Counted from the stretch's first letter, positions 26,867 through 36,732 are shown. The stretch is 64,000 nt of DNA from Brevibacterium epidermidis NBRC 14811 (GCF_001570805.1 NZ_BCSJ01000003.1:310001-374000), one strand, 5' to 3'. Numbers and translations are program-made. Notes: generated by a model not told the origin, from the letters alone.

Positions 26867-28615
26867 TCAGGAGGTTTCGTCGGCGGCGGGTGGCATCGTC
26901 GCCGGATCGATGAGCACATGGATGAGCGCGGGCCCGTCGTGGGCAAGCGCTCTGTCGAGCGCCGGCCCGAATTCCTCCGTCGTTTCGACGCGCTCCCCGT
27001 GCCCGGTCAGCCCGGACTTGGACGAGCCGGTGCCGGTCGAGGACGCATCGCCCGCCGAGGCGGCCCCGGAGCTGCTGAGATCGAATGCCGACATCCACGC
27101 GGCGAAGTTCGGGTTGACCATCCGCGTGCCCGAGGGCCGCCCTGGATAGTGATTCTCCTGGTGAGACACGATCGTGCCGTACACGCCGTTGTCGATGACG
27201 ATGATCAGCGGTGATCCGCTGTGGGCGAAGGCCGTGGCGATCTCCTGGCCGTTCATGAGGAAGTCCCCATCGCCGCAGATCGCGACCGCGCGCCGCTCCG
27301 GGTACGCCAGAGAAGCCGCGACTGCCGCGGGAACGGCGAGACCCATCGCCCCGTTGCGGGCTCCGACGAGACTGGCCGGACGTTCATGCCGGATGAACCG
27401 GTGCCCCCAGATCGTGGCATTGCCCGCCCCATAGGTGAGGATCGCATCCCCGCCGAGGCGGTCATCGAGAATCCCGAACGCCACCCCGAGATCGACCCCG
27501 GCACGGTCCGCGTTCTCCGGTGCCGCCTCGGCGTCGGGGCGATGAGCGGCGAACCGGAACTGCACGTCCGCTCGCCCCTGCATCCACTCGTCCGTTCGGG
27601 TTCCGCGCAGCTGGCTCGCATCCCGAGCCGCGCCGGCTTCGGTCCTGGTCAAGGCTCGAGTGAAGGAGTCCGGGGAGGCGATGATGTGCTCGTCGATGCG
27701 CCCTGCGTGCTGGGCGGCCTCCATGTCGAGGGAGACGAGCACGGTCTCGGCGTCGAAGCCGATCGTGTACCCGTCGCTTAAGACATCGGAGCGGGTGCAG
27801 CCGACGAAGACGATGAGGTCCGCCGCGGCGAATCCGGCCGCCACCGCATCGGCGCGACCGTAGCCGAGCCACCCCGCCCACGCCGGCGAGGAATGCGGAA
27901 TCGCATCGTAGGCGCGCCAATCGCAGAAGATCGGCACCCCTGCCGAGGCGGCCAGACCGGCCAGCTCGGCTCCGCAGCCGTTGTGCCACCCATCCCCGCC
28001 GAGGACGAATGCGGGACGCTTCGCCGCCGCGATCCGGGAAGCCAAGCCATCGATGACGGCGGGGGCAGGGGTCGGTGGGGCCACCTCGGGGAGGATCGGA
28101 GTGGGGGCCTCGGTGAGACGGACGAGGACATCCTCGGGCAGGCCGACGACGACGGGGCCGGGGCGACCGGATGCGGCGATGCGCAGGGCATCGGCGGTGA
28201 TCTCACCGGCACGGTCCTCATCATCGATGGTGAGCACGCGCTTCGCCGTCGAGGAGAACCACTCGGGAAGGCTGAACTCCTGGAAGGATTCGCGGGAGCG
28301 ATCGTTGAGCGGGACGAGGCCGACGAAGAGGACGAGCGCGGTCGCGTCCTGCCAGGCGGTGTGGACAGAGATCATCGCATTCGCCGCCCCTGGACCGCGG
28401 GTGACCATGGCGATTCCGGGACGGCCGGTCAGCCGGGATTCGGCCAGCGCCATGAACCCGGCACCGCCCTCCTGCCGGCACACGACGGTCTCGATCTTCG
28501 CATCATACAGTCCGTCGAGGACGTCGAGGTAGGACTCGCCGGGGACCGCGTAGACGCGTTCGATGCCCGCGCTCTCCAGAGTGTCGACGATGAGGTGGCC
28601 GGCGGAACGCGACAT
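26867..28615 (-). CDS. Thiamine-diphosphate-dependent enzyme, acetolactate-synthase-like
   Basis: 582 residues, ATG at 28615 after GAAAGGACACC. Three-domain ThDP enzyme: N-terminal VYAVPGESYLDVLDGL with the catalytic glutamate in VVCRQEGGAGFMA, a middle domain, and the ThDP/Mg motif GDGDFLMNGQEIATA...IVIDNGVYG. Relatives include acetolactate synthase and various 2-oxo-acid decarboxylases. It is not the biosynthetic IlvB, since no small subunit follows and the gene sits among catabolic genes. Near the C-terminus (~residues 515-540) an insertion SSSGAASAGDASSTGTGSSK breaks the domain with a low-complexity linker. Confidence 0.82.
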   Translation of the reverse strand: MSRSAGHLIVDTLESAGIERVYAVPGESYLDVLDGLYDAKIETVVCRQEGGAGFMALAESRLTGRPGIAMVTRGPGAANAMISVHTAWQDATALVLFVGLVPLNDRSRESFQEFSLPEWFSSTAKRVLTIDDEDRAGEITADALRIAASGRPGPVVVGLPEDVLVRLTEAPTPILPEVAPPTPAPAVIDGLASRIAAAKRPAFVLGGDGWHNGCGAELAGLAASAGVPIFCDWRAYDAIPHSSPAWAGWLGYGRADAVAAGFAAADLIVFVGCTRSDVLSDGYTIGFDAETVLVSLDMEAAQHAGRIDEHIIASPDSFTRALTRTEAGAARDASQLRGTRTDEWMQGRADVQFRFAAHRPDAEAAPENADRAGVDLGVAFGILDDRLGGDAILTYGAGNATIWGHRFIRHERPASLVGARNGAMGLAVPAAVAASLAYPERRAVAICGDGDFLMNGQEIATAFAHSGSPLIIVIDNGVYGTIVSHQENHYPGRPSGTRMVNPNFAAWMSAFDLSSSGAASAGDASSTGTGSSKSGLTGHGERVETTEEFGPALDRALAHDGPALIHVLIDPATMPPAADETS

Positions 28616-28673
28616 GGTGGGGGTGTCCTTTCGAGGATCGAACGGTGTGAGGTCCGGGGCTCCCGGCCCGGTT

Positions 28674-28695
28674 CAGCGCTGGGTTCTCAGCGCTG
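28674..28695 (-). terminator. Repeated palindrome between transporter and ThDP genes
   Basis: CAGCGCTG at 28674-28681 and again at 28688-28695, 6 nt apart. Each is self-complementary and the two can pair as an 8-bp hairpin. It lies just beyond the transporter stop on the minus strand and may attenuate transcription into the ThDP gene. Confidence 0.4.
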
Positions 28696-28703
28696 TGCGA
28701 GTC

Positions 28704-30035
28704 TCAGTGTTTGAAGCCGGGCAGGTCGACGCTCATGCGCGGAGCGACAAAGCCGGCGAACGCCGTGAACAGGGAGAGGAAGACGAGCATCGCGGCGGCC
28801 GGCCACCAGTGGTCGCCGGTGGAGGCGACGAAGCTCGTGGCCAGCAGCGGAATGAACCCGGAGAGCATGCCTGCGGCGTTCTGCGCCATGCCGACACCCG
28901 TGTAGCGGGTGGTGGCGGGGAACAGCCCGGTGAGCACGGTGCCCGAGGCCGCGTAGGGCAGGGACAGGGTGGACACGGCCAGGGTCATGGCGATGACGAC
29001 GAGGACCGGGTTGCCGGACTCGAACATGAAGAACGCGGGAACCGCGACGATCGCCGAGGCGACTCCGCCCCAGAGGATGACCTTCGAGGCTCCGTACTTC
29101 GTGCCCAGGGCACCGCCCCAGAGGAGGGCGAGGATTTCGACGGCGGCGGCGACCATGCTGCCGAGCAGGAGGAGCGAATCGTCGTAGCCGAGGACGTTGA
29201 CGCCGTACCAGACGCAGAATGCGGTGACGAGGTAGAAGCCGCCGACGCCGAGCAGGGCCGCGGCCATGCCGATGATGATCTGCTTCCACGAGTCACGGAA
29301 GGTGGTGCGGATGGGGCTCTTCTCGACCTCGCCGGACTCTTCGAGCTGACGGAAGACCGGGGACTCTTCGAGGCGGGAGCGGAGGTAGACGGCGACGACG
29401 AGCAGCGGCAGGGCCACGAGGAATGGGATCCTCCAGCCGAACGAGTCGAAGCTGTCCTGTGAGAACACCAGGGTCATGATGAAGAAGCCGCCGGAGGACA
29501 GGATCGTGCCGATCGGGGAGCCGATCTGCGGGATCGCTGCATAACGGGCACGCAGGTGGAGCGGGGCGTTCTCGACGACGAGCGTCATCGCGCCCGACCA
29601 TTCGCCGCCGACGAAGAGACCCTGGAGGATGCGCAGGAGCACGAGCAGGGCGGGGGCGGCGAAGCCGATCGCAGCATAGGTCGGCAGGAGGCCGATGAGT
29701 CCGGTGACGATGCCGATGCCGATGATCGTGATGAGCAGGACCTTGCGCCGACCGATCTTGTCGCCCATGCGGCCGAAGATCAGACCGCCGATGGGACGAG
29801 CGGCCAGCCCGACTCCGAAGGTGGCGAAGGAGGCCATGGCGGCGGCCGTGGCGTTCTCGCTGGTGAAGTACTGGACGTTGAAGACCAGGGCGGCCGCTGC
29901 CGAGAAGAGGAAGAAGTCGTACCACTCGAGGGCGGTGCCGATCAGGGCGCCGGCGGCGACCTTGTTCGCGTCCTTGATGCTCAGTTCCGTTGTGGCATTG
30001 AGCTCGGCGGACGCCGTGGTGTTCTGCTCGCTCAT
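28704..30035 (-). CDS. MHS-type MFS transporter (metabolite:H+ symporter)
   Basis: 443 residues from the ATG at 30035, which has GGAGAG just upstream; a longer open frame exists but its first part is not protein-like. Twelve hydrophobic segments; the MHS family signature is clear: GTALEWYDFFLFSAAAALVFN, GRMGDKIGRRKVLL, RILQGLFVGGEWSGA. Relatives import citrate, 2-oxoglutarate, proline, betaine, shikimate or similar solutes with protons. First gene of the leftward unit that continues with the ThDP enzyme and M20 hydrolase; divergent from a PucR regulator. Confidence 0.88.
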   Translation of the reverse strand: MSEQNTTASAELNATTELSIKDANKVAAGALIGTALEWYDFFLFSAAAALVFNVQYFTSENATAAAMASFATFGVGLAARPIGGLIFGRMGDKIGRRKVLLITIIGIGIVTGLIGLLPTYAAIGFAAPALLVLLRILQGLFVGGEWSGAMTLVVENAPLHLRARYAAIPQIGSPIGTILSSGGFFIMTLVFSQDSFDSFGWRIPFLVALPLLVVAVYLRSRLEESPVFRQLEESGEVEKSPIRTTFRDSWKQIIIGMAAALLGVGGFYLVTAFCVWYGVNVLGYDDSLLLLGSMVAAAVEILALLWGGALGTKYGASKVILWGGVASAIVAVPAFFMFESGNPVLVVIAMTLAVSTLSLPYAASGTVLTGLFPATTRYTGVGMAQNAAGMLSGFIPLLATSFVASTGDHWWPAAAMLVFLSLFTAFAGFVAPRMSVDLPGFKH

Positions 30036-30143
30036 GGATTCTCTCCGTCGAGTCCGGGGACCTGGGCCTGGTCGGCCGAGTCCGGGTGCGGGTGGTGCAT
30101 CGGTCGATCGTTGCGATCGACCGGCAGGTATCGACCTTACAGA

Positions 30144-30208
30144 GTGCCACATGTCCTGATCCAGGCACATTTGTCGCCGAAAAGTGGGCAGTGCTTGTGC
30201 AGATGCAC
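30144..30208. promoter_or_regulatory. Candidate operator region between MHS transporter and PucR gene
   Basis: Inverted repeats GTGCC (30144-30148)/GGCAC (30164-30168) and GTGCA-GA-TGCAC (30197-30208), with the shared word GCACAT in both. These are possible binding sites for the divergent PucR regulator. No firm -10/-35. Confidence 0.3.
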
Positions 30209-30225
30209 ATATTCTGGAGTGTGTG

Positions 30226-31407
30226 ATGGATGAACAGGTTGGAATTGCGGGCACACGACAGCTTCGGGACCGTCCGGAGCCCGGAGACGAACGTCGCTGG
30301 CTCGAGCTCCTCGACGCTCTCGATCTCGACGAGCTGACCGAGCGGTTCATGACCCGCGTCGTCACGGTCTCCGGCTACGATCCCGCACCGATTCCGGTCT
30401 CGGAGCTGCGGCGGACCGGTCGGCTCTCCTTCTCCACCCTCATCGAGGGACTGCGCGCCGGTGGGTTCGACGGCCCCGTGGCGGTGTCGACGGAGGTCGG
30501 GGTCTCCCGGGCACGGGCTGGAATTCCGCTCGAGGCGCTGATGACCGCGATCCGCCACGATTTCAATGTGCTCTGGGAGGTGCTCACCCGTGTGGCGAAT
30601 CAGGAGGATGCGGAACTCGTCATCCGGCACACCGGCATCGTCTTATCCACCGTCGACGAATACGTCTCTCAGGTCCAACAGGCCTATACCGCCGAGCGCA
30701 CCCGGATGCGCGCGGAAGAGGATTCGGTGCACGCCGGACTCATCGCGAGCCTCTTCGACGACCCCGATCCGACGAGTGAGCGTCTGTCGAGGATCGCGAC
30801 CGGCCTCGGACTCGATGTGGACTCACCGCTGCTCGTCGTCGCCGCCACCGGGGACGATGTCTGGGCCCTGCGGGTGATCATCTCCGATCATGTCCGCGCG
30901 GGCGGGACCATGTTCACGCACCACCTCGGCGAGGTTCTCATCGCTTTCAGTCCGGTGCCGGGCGGTGCCGGTCATCCGTCGACGGCGCTCGCCACCAGGA
31001 TCGCCGAGGCGAGGGTGGGGTATGTGCGCGCCGAGGGGATCGGGACCCTGCGGCGTTCGGCGCTGACGGCCCGCGACCTCGCCGACGTCATCGCCGTTGA
31101 TGAGGCGTCCGCGATGACGTGGCGCAGCGGATGGGCGCGGCTGGCGGCCCGGTCGCTCAACGCCGCCGGCAATCCGATCCTCGTCGATGTCGAGTCGGCG
31201 CTCGCTGCCTGCGGTCCGGTTGAGCGGGAGCGCCTCGTCGAAGCGGTGCGCGCCTATCTGGCCTCGGGCAGCATCGGTGCGTCTGCCGGTCAGCTGTTCT
31301 GTCACCGCAATACGGTGGCCAATCGTCTGCGCCGTTTCGCTGAACTCACCGGAGTCGATCCGATGATCCCCGCCGAGGCGGCCCGCCTCGTCGTCGGTTG
31401 GGCGTGA
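30226..31407 (+). CDS. PucR-family transcriptional regulator
   Basis: 393 residues from ATG 30226 (an upstream GTG at 30184 adds 14 residues). The C-terminal HTH_30 domain of the PucR/CdaR type is clear: RLVEAVRAYLASGSIGASAGQLFCHRNTVANRLRRFAELTGVDP. The N-terminal part is the usual helical sensing region (LEALMTAIRHDFNVLWEVL). PucR members generally activate neighbouring catabolic genes; divergence from the transporter points to control of the 25.5-30 kb unit. Confidence 0.88.
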   Translation: MDEQVGIAGTRQLRDRPEPGDERRWLELLDALDLDELTERFMTRVVTVSGYDPAPIPVSELRRTGRLSFSTLIEGLRAGGFDGPVAVSTEVGVSRARAGIPLEALMTAIRHDFNVLWEVLTRVANQEDAELVIRHTGIVLSTVDEYVSQVQQAYTAERTRMRAEEDSVHAGLIASLFDDPDPTSERLSRIATGLGLDVDSPLLVVAATGDDVWALRVIISDHVRAGGTMFTHHLGEVLIAFSPVPGGAGHPSTALATRIAEARVGYVRAEGIGTLRRSALTARDLADVIAVDEASAMTWRSGWARLAARSLNAAGNPILVDVESALAACGPVERERLVEAVRAYLASGSIGASAGQLFCHRNTVANRLRRFAELTGVDPMIPAEAARLVVGWA

Positions 31408-31580
31408 GCTGCCGGGCGGGTTGCGGATTCCGGCGCAACAACTGCTTCAAAGTGTGTTTGCGCAGCATTTGCGTGGGGCATCTGCACGTTGAACCCGCGG
31501 GTGTGCCCGCCGTCGCAGATTCGACGTCGCGAGGGGGTGTGAGCGAGGGCGTCTGACCGCAGACCAGCGCTCAGCTAGCT

Positions 31581-32600
31581 CTACGGCAGTCCGGTATAGC
31601 TCTGCCCGTGCGGTCCAGTCAGAGCGACAGCTCGGCCGTCGACGCTGAGGTCGAATCGCCCATCGGCTTCGACCCCGAGCGTCTCGAGCTGCGCAGGAGT
31701 GTCAGGCAGGACGCCCGCTCCCTCGTTGCTGATCCACACGACGTCATCACGCGATCGCATGAGCGAAGCGAAGCAGGCACGCACCTCGGCGTCGACATAG
31801 GCCAGTACCGCGCTGTGGAAGACGACCGGCTGGGTCCCGGCGGGCACCTCGGCAAGCAGGGATTCGACGGTGTCGAGCAGGTCGCCGCGGACGAGATGCG
31901 GGGGATCGGCGGCCGCGATCGAGGCAGCGGCGAGGAGGCGCTCCCGCCTCGCCTCATGTTCGGGCCAGATCAGCGACGTCAGCCATTCCCGCTGGTCAAC
32001 ATCGGTGATATCAAGGGGATTGAGATCGATTCCGGCGCGCCACGCGACCTCGGGGAGGCGCTCTGGCACCGAGATATTCGTCAGTTCGCAGTCGAGCACG
32101 ACCGCGCTCGGACCATCCGCAGGGTCGAGCGTCGTCGACTGCGCGAACTCCGCGCCGACCGCCCCGGTGACGGTGAATCGGTAGCTGTATCGGTCGGGAT
32201 AGAGGCAGAGCCCCGCCGAGGCGCCGACCTCCATGAGCGCGAGCGGGCCGGGAATCCGTGCGAGCGCGGGGAGCAGCGTCGCACAGCGACCGGCCTCGTT
32301 CGTCTGTGTCGACCGGGCAAGCATGAGCTCCCGAACGTCGTTCCAATGCCTGAGCAGCCATGCGCGCAGGTCAGCATAGGTGCCCTCACCGGCGCCGAGG
32401 TGGCGGGCCGCGGCGAAGAGAAGGTTGGCTTGGCGCTTCGGTCGGGGAAGCTCGAGCAACAGGGCGATGACATCGTCATCGGCGGCCACGCCTTCAGCCC
32501 AAGCGGTATAGATCGGGGAGGTTCCGGACGCCTCGAGGCGGGCGAACTTGCCGTAGTAGTCGCGCAGAGTCTCGGCATCGAGCTCGGTCATCGGCTGCAT
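31581..32600 (-). CDS. DUF2332 family protein
   Basis: 339 residues. Recognised by the overall DUF2332 pattern: YYGKFARLEASGTSPIYTAWAEGVA, PRPKRQANLLFAAARHLG, GRCATLLPAL, LMEVGASAGLCLYPDRY (a methyltransferase-like glycine loop), and VVFHSAVLAYV. The family is common in Actinobacteria and its function is not established; the Rossmann-like glycine loop suggests a relation to SAM-binding enzymes. Stands alone, divergent from the next transporter. Confidence 0.8.
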   Translation of the reverse strand: MQPMTELDAETLRDYYGKFARLEASGTSPIYTAWAEGVAADDDVIALLLELPRPKRQANLLFAAARHLGAGEGTYADLRAWLLRHWNDVRELMLARSTQTNEAGRCATLLPALARIPGPLALMEVGASAGLCLYPDRYSYRFTVTGAVGAEFAQSTTLDPADGPSAVVLDCELTNISVPERLPEVAWRAGIDLNPLDITDVDQREWLTSLIWPEHEARRERLLAAASIAAADPPHLVRGDLLDTVESLLAEVPAGTQPVVFHSAVLAYVDAEVRACFASLMRSRDDVVWISNEGAGVLPDTPAQLETLGVEADGRFDLSVDGRAVALTGPHGQSYTGLP

Positions 32601-32815
32601 CGGTTTCCCTTCGTCGGCGTGGTCTCATCGTAGCCGCGTCCCGGTATTCGGTACTTTCGCCGCGAACTCTAGGCGAGACCGAGCCACTGTCGTAATGTGT
32701 TGCCGTGATGCGCTGGCCGCCGCCCCAACGCACCCGATAACGCACCCGCACCGAACCGCCGACGCGGCACGAGTTCGAGCCACCACAGTGGCCCGCCCTG
32801 ATCGAAGGAGATCAC

Positions 32816-34180
32816 ATGTCATCCGAGGTGAGCCCGCCGACCAGCGGACAGACCCCCGCCGATTCGGCACTGGAGAAGAGGACGCTGCGCAAGGTCCTCA
32901 TCCGACTCATCCCGTTCATCATCGCGATGTACTTCATCAACTACCTCGACCGGACGAACCTCGGCATCGCCGGGCCCGGCGGAATGAACGAAGACCTCGC
33001 GATGAACGCGACCCAATTCGGGTTCGCCGCCGGCATCTTCTTCTTCGGCTACCTCATCCTCGAGGTGCCCTCGAACCTCGCTCTGCACAAGTTCGGTGCC
33101 CGGATCTGGCTCGCCCGGATCCTCATCAGCTGGGGCATCGTGGCCGCGGCCATGGCTTTCGTGCCCAGCCACGGTTGGCTTTACGTCCTGCGGTTCCTCC
33201 TCGGCGTCGCCGAAGCCGGATTCTTCCCCGGCATCATCCTCTACCTCACCTACTGGTTCCCGACCTCGATGCGCGCCCGGGCCACCGCCCTGTTCATGCT
33301 CGCCATCCCGCTTTCCAGCGTCGTCGGCACCCCTGTGTCCTCCTGGCTGATCTCCAGCGGTAACACGATCTTCGAGAACTTCGCCGGCTGGCGCTTCATG
33401 TTCATCATCGAAGGCGTGCCCGCAATCCTGCTGGGCCTCATGTGCATCTTCTACCTCACCGACCGCCCGCGCGACGCGAAGTGGCTGAGCCCCGAAGAAC
33501 GCAACTGGCTGCAGGCGACGATGGACGCCGAAGAGAAGAGCAAGGAAGAGTCCTTCCACTACCCGGTCCGCCGCTCCCTGCTGCAGCCGCGCGTCTGGGC
33601 GCTGTCCTTCGTCTACTTCGGCATGGTCTACGGCCTCTACGCCATGAGCTTCTTCCTGCCCACCATCATCTCCGGCTTCCAGGAGACCTTCGGCGTCGAA
33701 TACTCAATCGTTCAGATCGGCTTCATCACCGCGATCCCGTATGTCTTCGGCGCCCTGGCCATGTACTTCTGGTCCCGCCACGGCGACCGCACCGGCGAAC
33801 GAGTCTGGCACGTCGCTCTGCCGCTGTTCGTCGGCGGAGTAGCAATCCCGATCGCCCTCTACCTGTCCTCACCGTTCACCACGATGATCGCCGTGACCAT
33901 CACCTGCATGGCCATCTGCGCGGCCCTGCCCACGTTCTGGCCGCTGCCGCAGACCTTCCTTGCCGGAGCCGGTGCCGCAGCCGGTCTGGCGCTGATCAAC
34001 TCACTTGGCAATTCGTCGGGATTCTTCGCCCCGTACATCACCGGCTGGCTCGCCGATCTCACCGGAACCCAGAACGCCGGAATGTGGGTCGTGGGCGCAG
34101 TCATGGTCGCCGCCGGAATCGTCACCCTCATCCTCAAGGCCGCTCCCGCGCCCGATAACCTGGACGCGAAGATGAAGTGA
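32816..34180 (+). CDS. MFS transporter, anion:cation symporter (ACS) type
   Basis: 454 residues. MYFINYLDRTNLGIAGPGGMNEDL is the N-terminal hallmark of the ACS family (phthalate, tartrate, glucarate, allantoate, other carboxylates). FGYLILEVPSNLALHKFGARIW and WRFMFIIEGVPAILLGL agree. Twelve membrane segments are expected. GAAGGAG precedes the start. Its stop overlaps or nearly touches the following FAD oxidase, so it probably imports that enzyme's 2-hydroxy acid substrate. Confidence 0.88.
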   Translation: MSSEVSPPTSGQTPADSALEKRTLRKVLIRLIPFIIAMYFINYLDRTNLGIAGPGGMNEDLAMNATQFGFAAGIFFFGYLILEVPSNLALHKFGARIWLARILISWGIVAAAMAFVPSHGWLYVLRFLLGVAEAGFFPGIILYLTYWFPTSMRARATALFMLAIPLSSVVGTPVSSWLISSGNTIFENFAGWRFMFIIEGVPAILLGLMCIFYLTDRPRDAKWLSPEERNWLQATMDAEEKSKEESFHYPVRRSLLQPRVWALSFVYFGMVYGLYAMSFFLPTIISGFQETFGVEYSIVQIGFITAIPYVFGALAMYFWSRHGDRTGERVWHVALPLFVGGVAIPIALYLSSPFTTMIAVTITCMAICAALPTFWPLPQTFLAGAGAAAGLALINSLGNSSGFFAPYITGWLADLTGTQNAGMWVVGAVMVAAGIVTLILKAAPAPDNLDAKMK

Positions 34181-34254
34181 CGGCCCTCGCGGTCACCACA
34201 CCTCGCCGAGGCGGGCCACCGTCCGCCTTCGCCCCACCGATCCGAGGAGCAGAA

Positions 34255-35691
34255 TTGACGACCCCGACGTCCACCGCACCCGACTTCACCGCCCTCGACC
34301 CGGCGGACCTCGACGAGCTCGCCGCACGACTGAGTCCGGGAGCGCTGACGACGGATCCCGACGTCATCGACGCACACTCCAGCGACGAAGCCCTGTTCTG
34401 CCCGAGGGAAGGGGCGATCGCCCTGGTCAGGGCCGCCTCGGCGGAGGACGTCCAGGAGGTCATGCGGTTCGCCAGCGCACATCGGGTGCCGGTCGTCCCG
34501 CAGGGGGCCCGGTCCGGGATCTCGGGCGGCGCGAACGCCTCACCCGGGGCGATCCTGCTCAACGTGTCGAAGATGAAGGACGTCGTGGCAGTCAACGAGG
34601 CCGAACGCCTCGTCACCGTCCAGCCGGGCATCATCAACCAGGACCTCAAGGACCACCTCGCCCCGTTCGGCCTGTCCTACCCGCCGGATCCGGGCTCGGT
34701 GGCACTGTCATCGATCGGCGGGAACATTGCGACGAACGCCGGCGGACTCTGCTGCGTGAAATACGGTGTGACCAGGGACTATGTCCGCTCACTCAAGGTG
34801 GTTCTCGCCGACGGGACCATCACCACGCTCGGCCCGCAGACGGCGAAAGGCGTGGCCGGACTCGATATGCGCCAACTCTTCGTCGGCTCCGAAGGCACCC
34901 TGGGCATCGTCATCGAGGCGACGCTGCGCCTCGTGCCCGCCCTGCCCGACCCGTTCACCGCGATCGCAACCTTCCCGGATGAGCGCAGCGGACTGCAGAC
35001 CGTCGCCGATTTCATGGCCGGCGGCGGGGTGCCGAGTCTGTTCGAGTTCCTCGACGGGGCGAGCCTGCGCATGCTCAACGACTTCGGCGACTTCGGCCTC
35101 GACGGCGATGCCGGAGCGATGCTCATCATGCAGGTCGACGACAACCCGACCGATGCGGAAGCCGCGATGTCGACCTTCACCGAGGTGGCTCAGCGCTGCG
35201 GTGCCCTCGACGTCGCGTACTCCGACGACCCGAGCGACTCCGCGGCACTCATCACCGCCAGGCGGATGATCCAGCCGGCCTACGAGAAGTTCGCCAACGC
35301 CCACGGCGGCGGTCAGCTGCTCGACGATGTGTGCCTGCCGCGCACCGCCGTGCCCGAGTTCTGCGACCGGCTGGCCGAGCTGCGGGCATCCTCCGGACTC
35401 GAGATCGCCCTCGTCGCGCACGCCGGCGATGGCAATATGCATCCCTCAGTGTTCTTCGACTCCTCGGACGCGGCCGAGACAGAGAAGGCCGAGGACGTGT
35501 TCGCAGAGATCATGCGCGTCGGTCTCGAACTCGGCGGCACGATCACCGGCGAACATGGGGTCGGATTCCTCAAGCGGGCTTGGCTGCCGAACGAACTCGA
35601 CGAAGGATCACGCCGGATCCAACTGGCTGTGAAGAACGCGCTCGATCCGCTGGGCATCCTCAACCCCGGCAAGATGCTCGCCGAGATCTGA
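34255..35691 (+). CDS. GlcD-like FAD-dependent 2-hydroxy-acid dehydrogenase
   Basis: 478 residues from TTG 34255, which lies 5 nt after GAGGAG; the longer GTG start at 34177 overlapping the permease stop is also open. PCMH-type FAD domain (VPVVPQGARSGISGGANAS, PPDPGSVALSSIGGNIATNAGG, GSEGTLGIV) and C-terminal FAD-oxidase domain with HAGDGNMHPS and GTITGEHGVGFLKR. This is the glycolate/D-lactate dehydrogenase (GlcD/Dld) family. Paired with the ACS permease and near a LysR gene, it probably degrades an imported hydroxy acid. Confidence 0.88.
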   Translation: MTTPTSTAPDFTALDPADLDELAARLSPGALTTDPDVIDAHSSDEALFCPREGAIALVRAASAEDVQEVMRFASAHRVPVVPQGARSGISGGANASPGAILLNVSKMKDVVAVNEAERLVTVQPGIINQDLKDHLAPFGLSYPPDPGSVALSSIGGNIATNAGGLCCVKYGVTRDYVRSLKVVLADGTITTLGPQTAKGVAGLDMRQLFVGSEGTLGIVIEATLRLVPALPDPFTAIATFPDERSGLQTVADFMAGGGVPSLFEFLDGASLRMLNDFGDFGLDGDAGAMLIMQVDDNPTDAEAAMSTFTEVAQRCGALDVAYSDDPSDSAALITARRMIQPAYEKFANAHGGGQLLDDVCLPRTAVPEFCDRLAELRASSGLEIALVAHAGDGNMHPSVFFDSSDAAETEKAEDVFAEIMRVGLELGGTITGEHGVGFLKRAWLPNELDEGSRRIQLAVKNALDPLGILNPGKMLAEI

Positions 35692-35765
35692 GGGCGTCCG
35701 AGCCGCCGGCGCATGTGCCGACACGGCGTGCCCTGAGGTGAGAAGGCGCTGTTCCTGCCGCACAC

Positions 35766-36650
35766 TCAACTGGTGGCGAGTTCGCACAAGGCCGTGACCG
35801 CATCCTCGATGAGGTCCTGCTGCGGGTGGCCCGGATCGCTGATCGCGTGGATATAGCGGATCGGTTCGGGCGCTGCCAGCCGGATGACGGCCACCCCGGG
35901 AGGCAGGGGATCGACGCCGAGCCGGGGCAGCAGAGTCAGACCCAGACCCCGACTGACCATGTGCAGTGCCGTGACGAAACTGTGCGCTTCGTGCTTGAAG
36001 TGCACTCGCACTCCTGCGCGGGAACAGGCATCGAAGAGAATCGTCCGGCACGGGCCGTCCCCGGTGTCATTGTCGATCCAGGGGTATCTCTCCAGCTCAC
36101 TGAGGCTCACCTCCGTACGCGAGGCCAGGGGATGGTCGTCCGGCACCGCGACCACGTACGGGTCCTCGGTGAGGAAATGGCCCTTCACCTGCGGCGGGAA
36201 CTGCGGTGTCGCGGTCTCCGAGATCACCAGGTGCAGATCGGAGTAAAACTCGTCCCACGGACCTTCGGCCAGATTGAGCTGCACTGTGACATCGGGGTGG
36301 CGGTTCTCGAGGTAAGCGACGAGTTCCGGCAGCCACCGTGTTCCCGCCGTCGCGAAGTACCCGATCGACAGATGGCCGATTCGATTCTCATGCAGGTCCG
36401 AGATGCGCTGCCCCAATCGCCCCGAGCTCTCGAGCACGGAGTCGACGTCGGACATGATCGCCGAGCCAGTGTCGGTCAGGCACAGACCGCGCCCCTGCCG
36501 CTGAAAGAGCGTCAGGCCGGTGTCCTGTTCGAGAAGTTTCAGGTGATGACTGACCGCAGATGGGGAGAGCCCGAGATGCTGCGCGGCGGAACGGACGGAC
36601 CCGGTGAGGGCGACCGATTTGAACGATTTCAGGTGCGCGACGTTGTACAC
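35766..36650 (-). CDS. LysR-family transcriptional regulator
   Basis: 294 residues. N-terminal HTH HLKSFKSVALTGSVRSAAQHLGLSPSAVSHHLKLLEQDTGLTLF, then the periplasmic-binding-protein-like effector domain (IGHLSIGYFATAGTRWLPEL, VSRGLGLTLLPRLG). It is divergent from the EamA exporter, with 82 bp between, and convergent with the FAD oxidase; by the usual LysR layout it most likely controls the exporter. Confidence 0.9.
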   Translation of the reverse strand: MYNVAHLKSFKSVALTGSVRSAAQHLGLSPSAVSHHLKLLEQDTGLTLFQRQGRGLCLTDTGSAIMSDVDSVLESSGRLGQRISDLHENRIGHLSIGYFATAGTRWLPELVAYLENRHPDVTVQLNLAEGPWDEFYSDLHLVISETATPQFPPQVKGHFLTEDPYVVAVPDDHPLASRTEVSLSELERYPWIDNDTGDGPCRTILFDACSRAGVRVHFKHEAHSFVTALHMVSRGLGLTLLPRLGVDPLPPGVAVIRLAAPEPIRYIHAISDPGHPQQDLIEDAVTALCELATS

Positions 36651-36732
36651 AACTGAACCGTACGCATATCACGTACAGTCGTGCAATAGTGTGCGCTTTT
36701 CTTTCATGGTCAAGCAACGAATAATCATCCAT

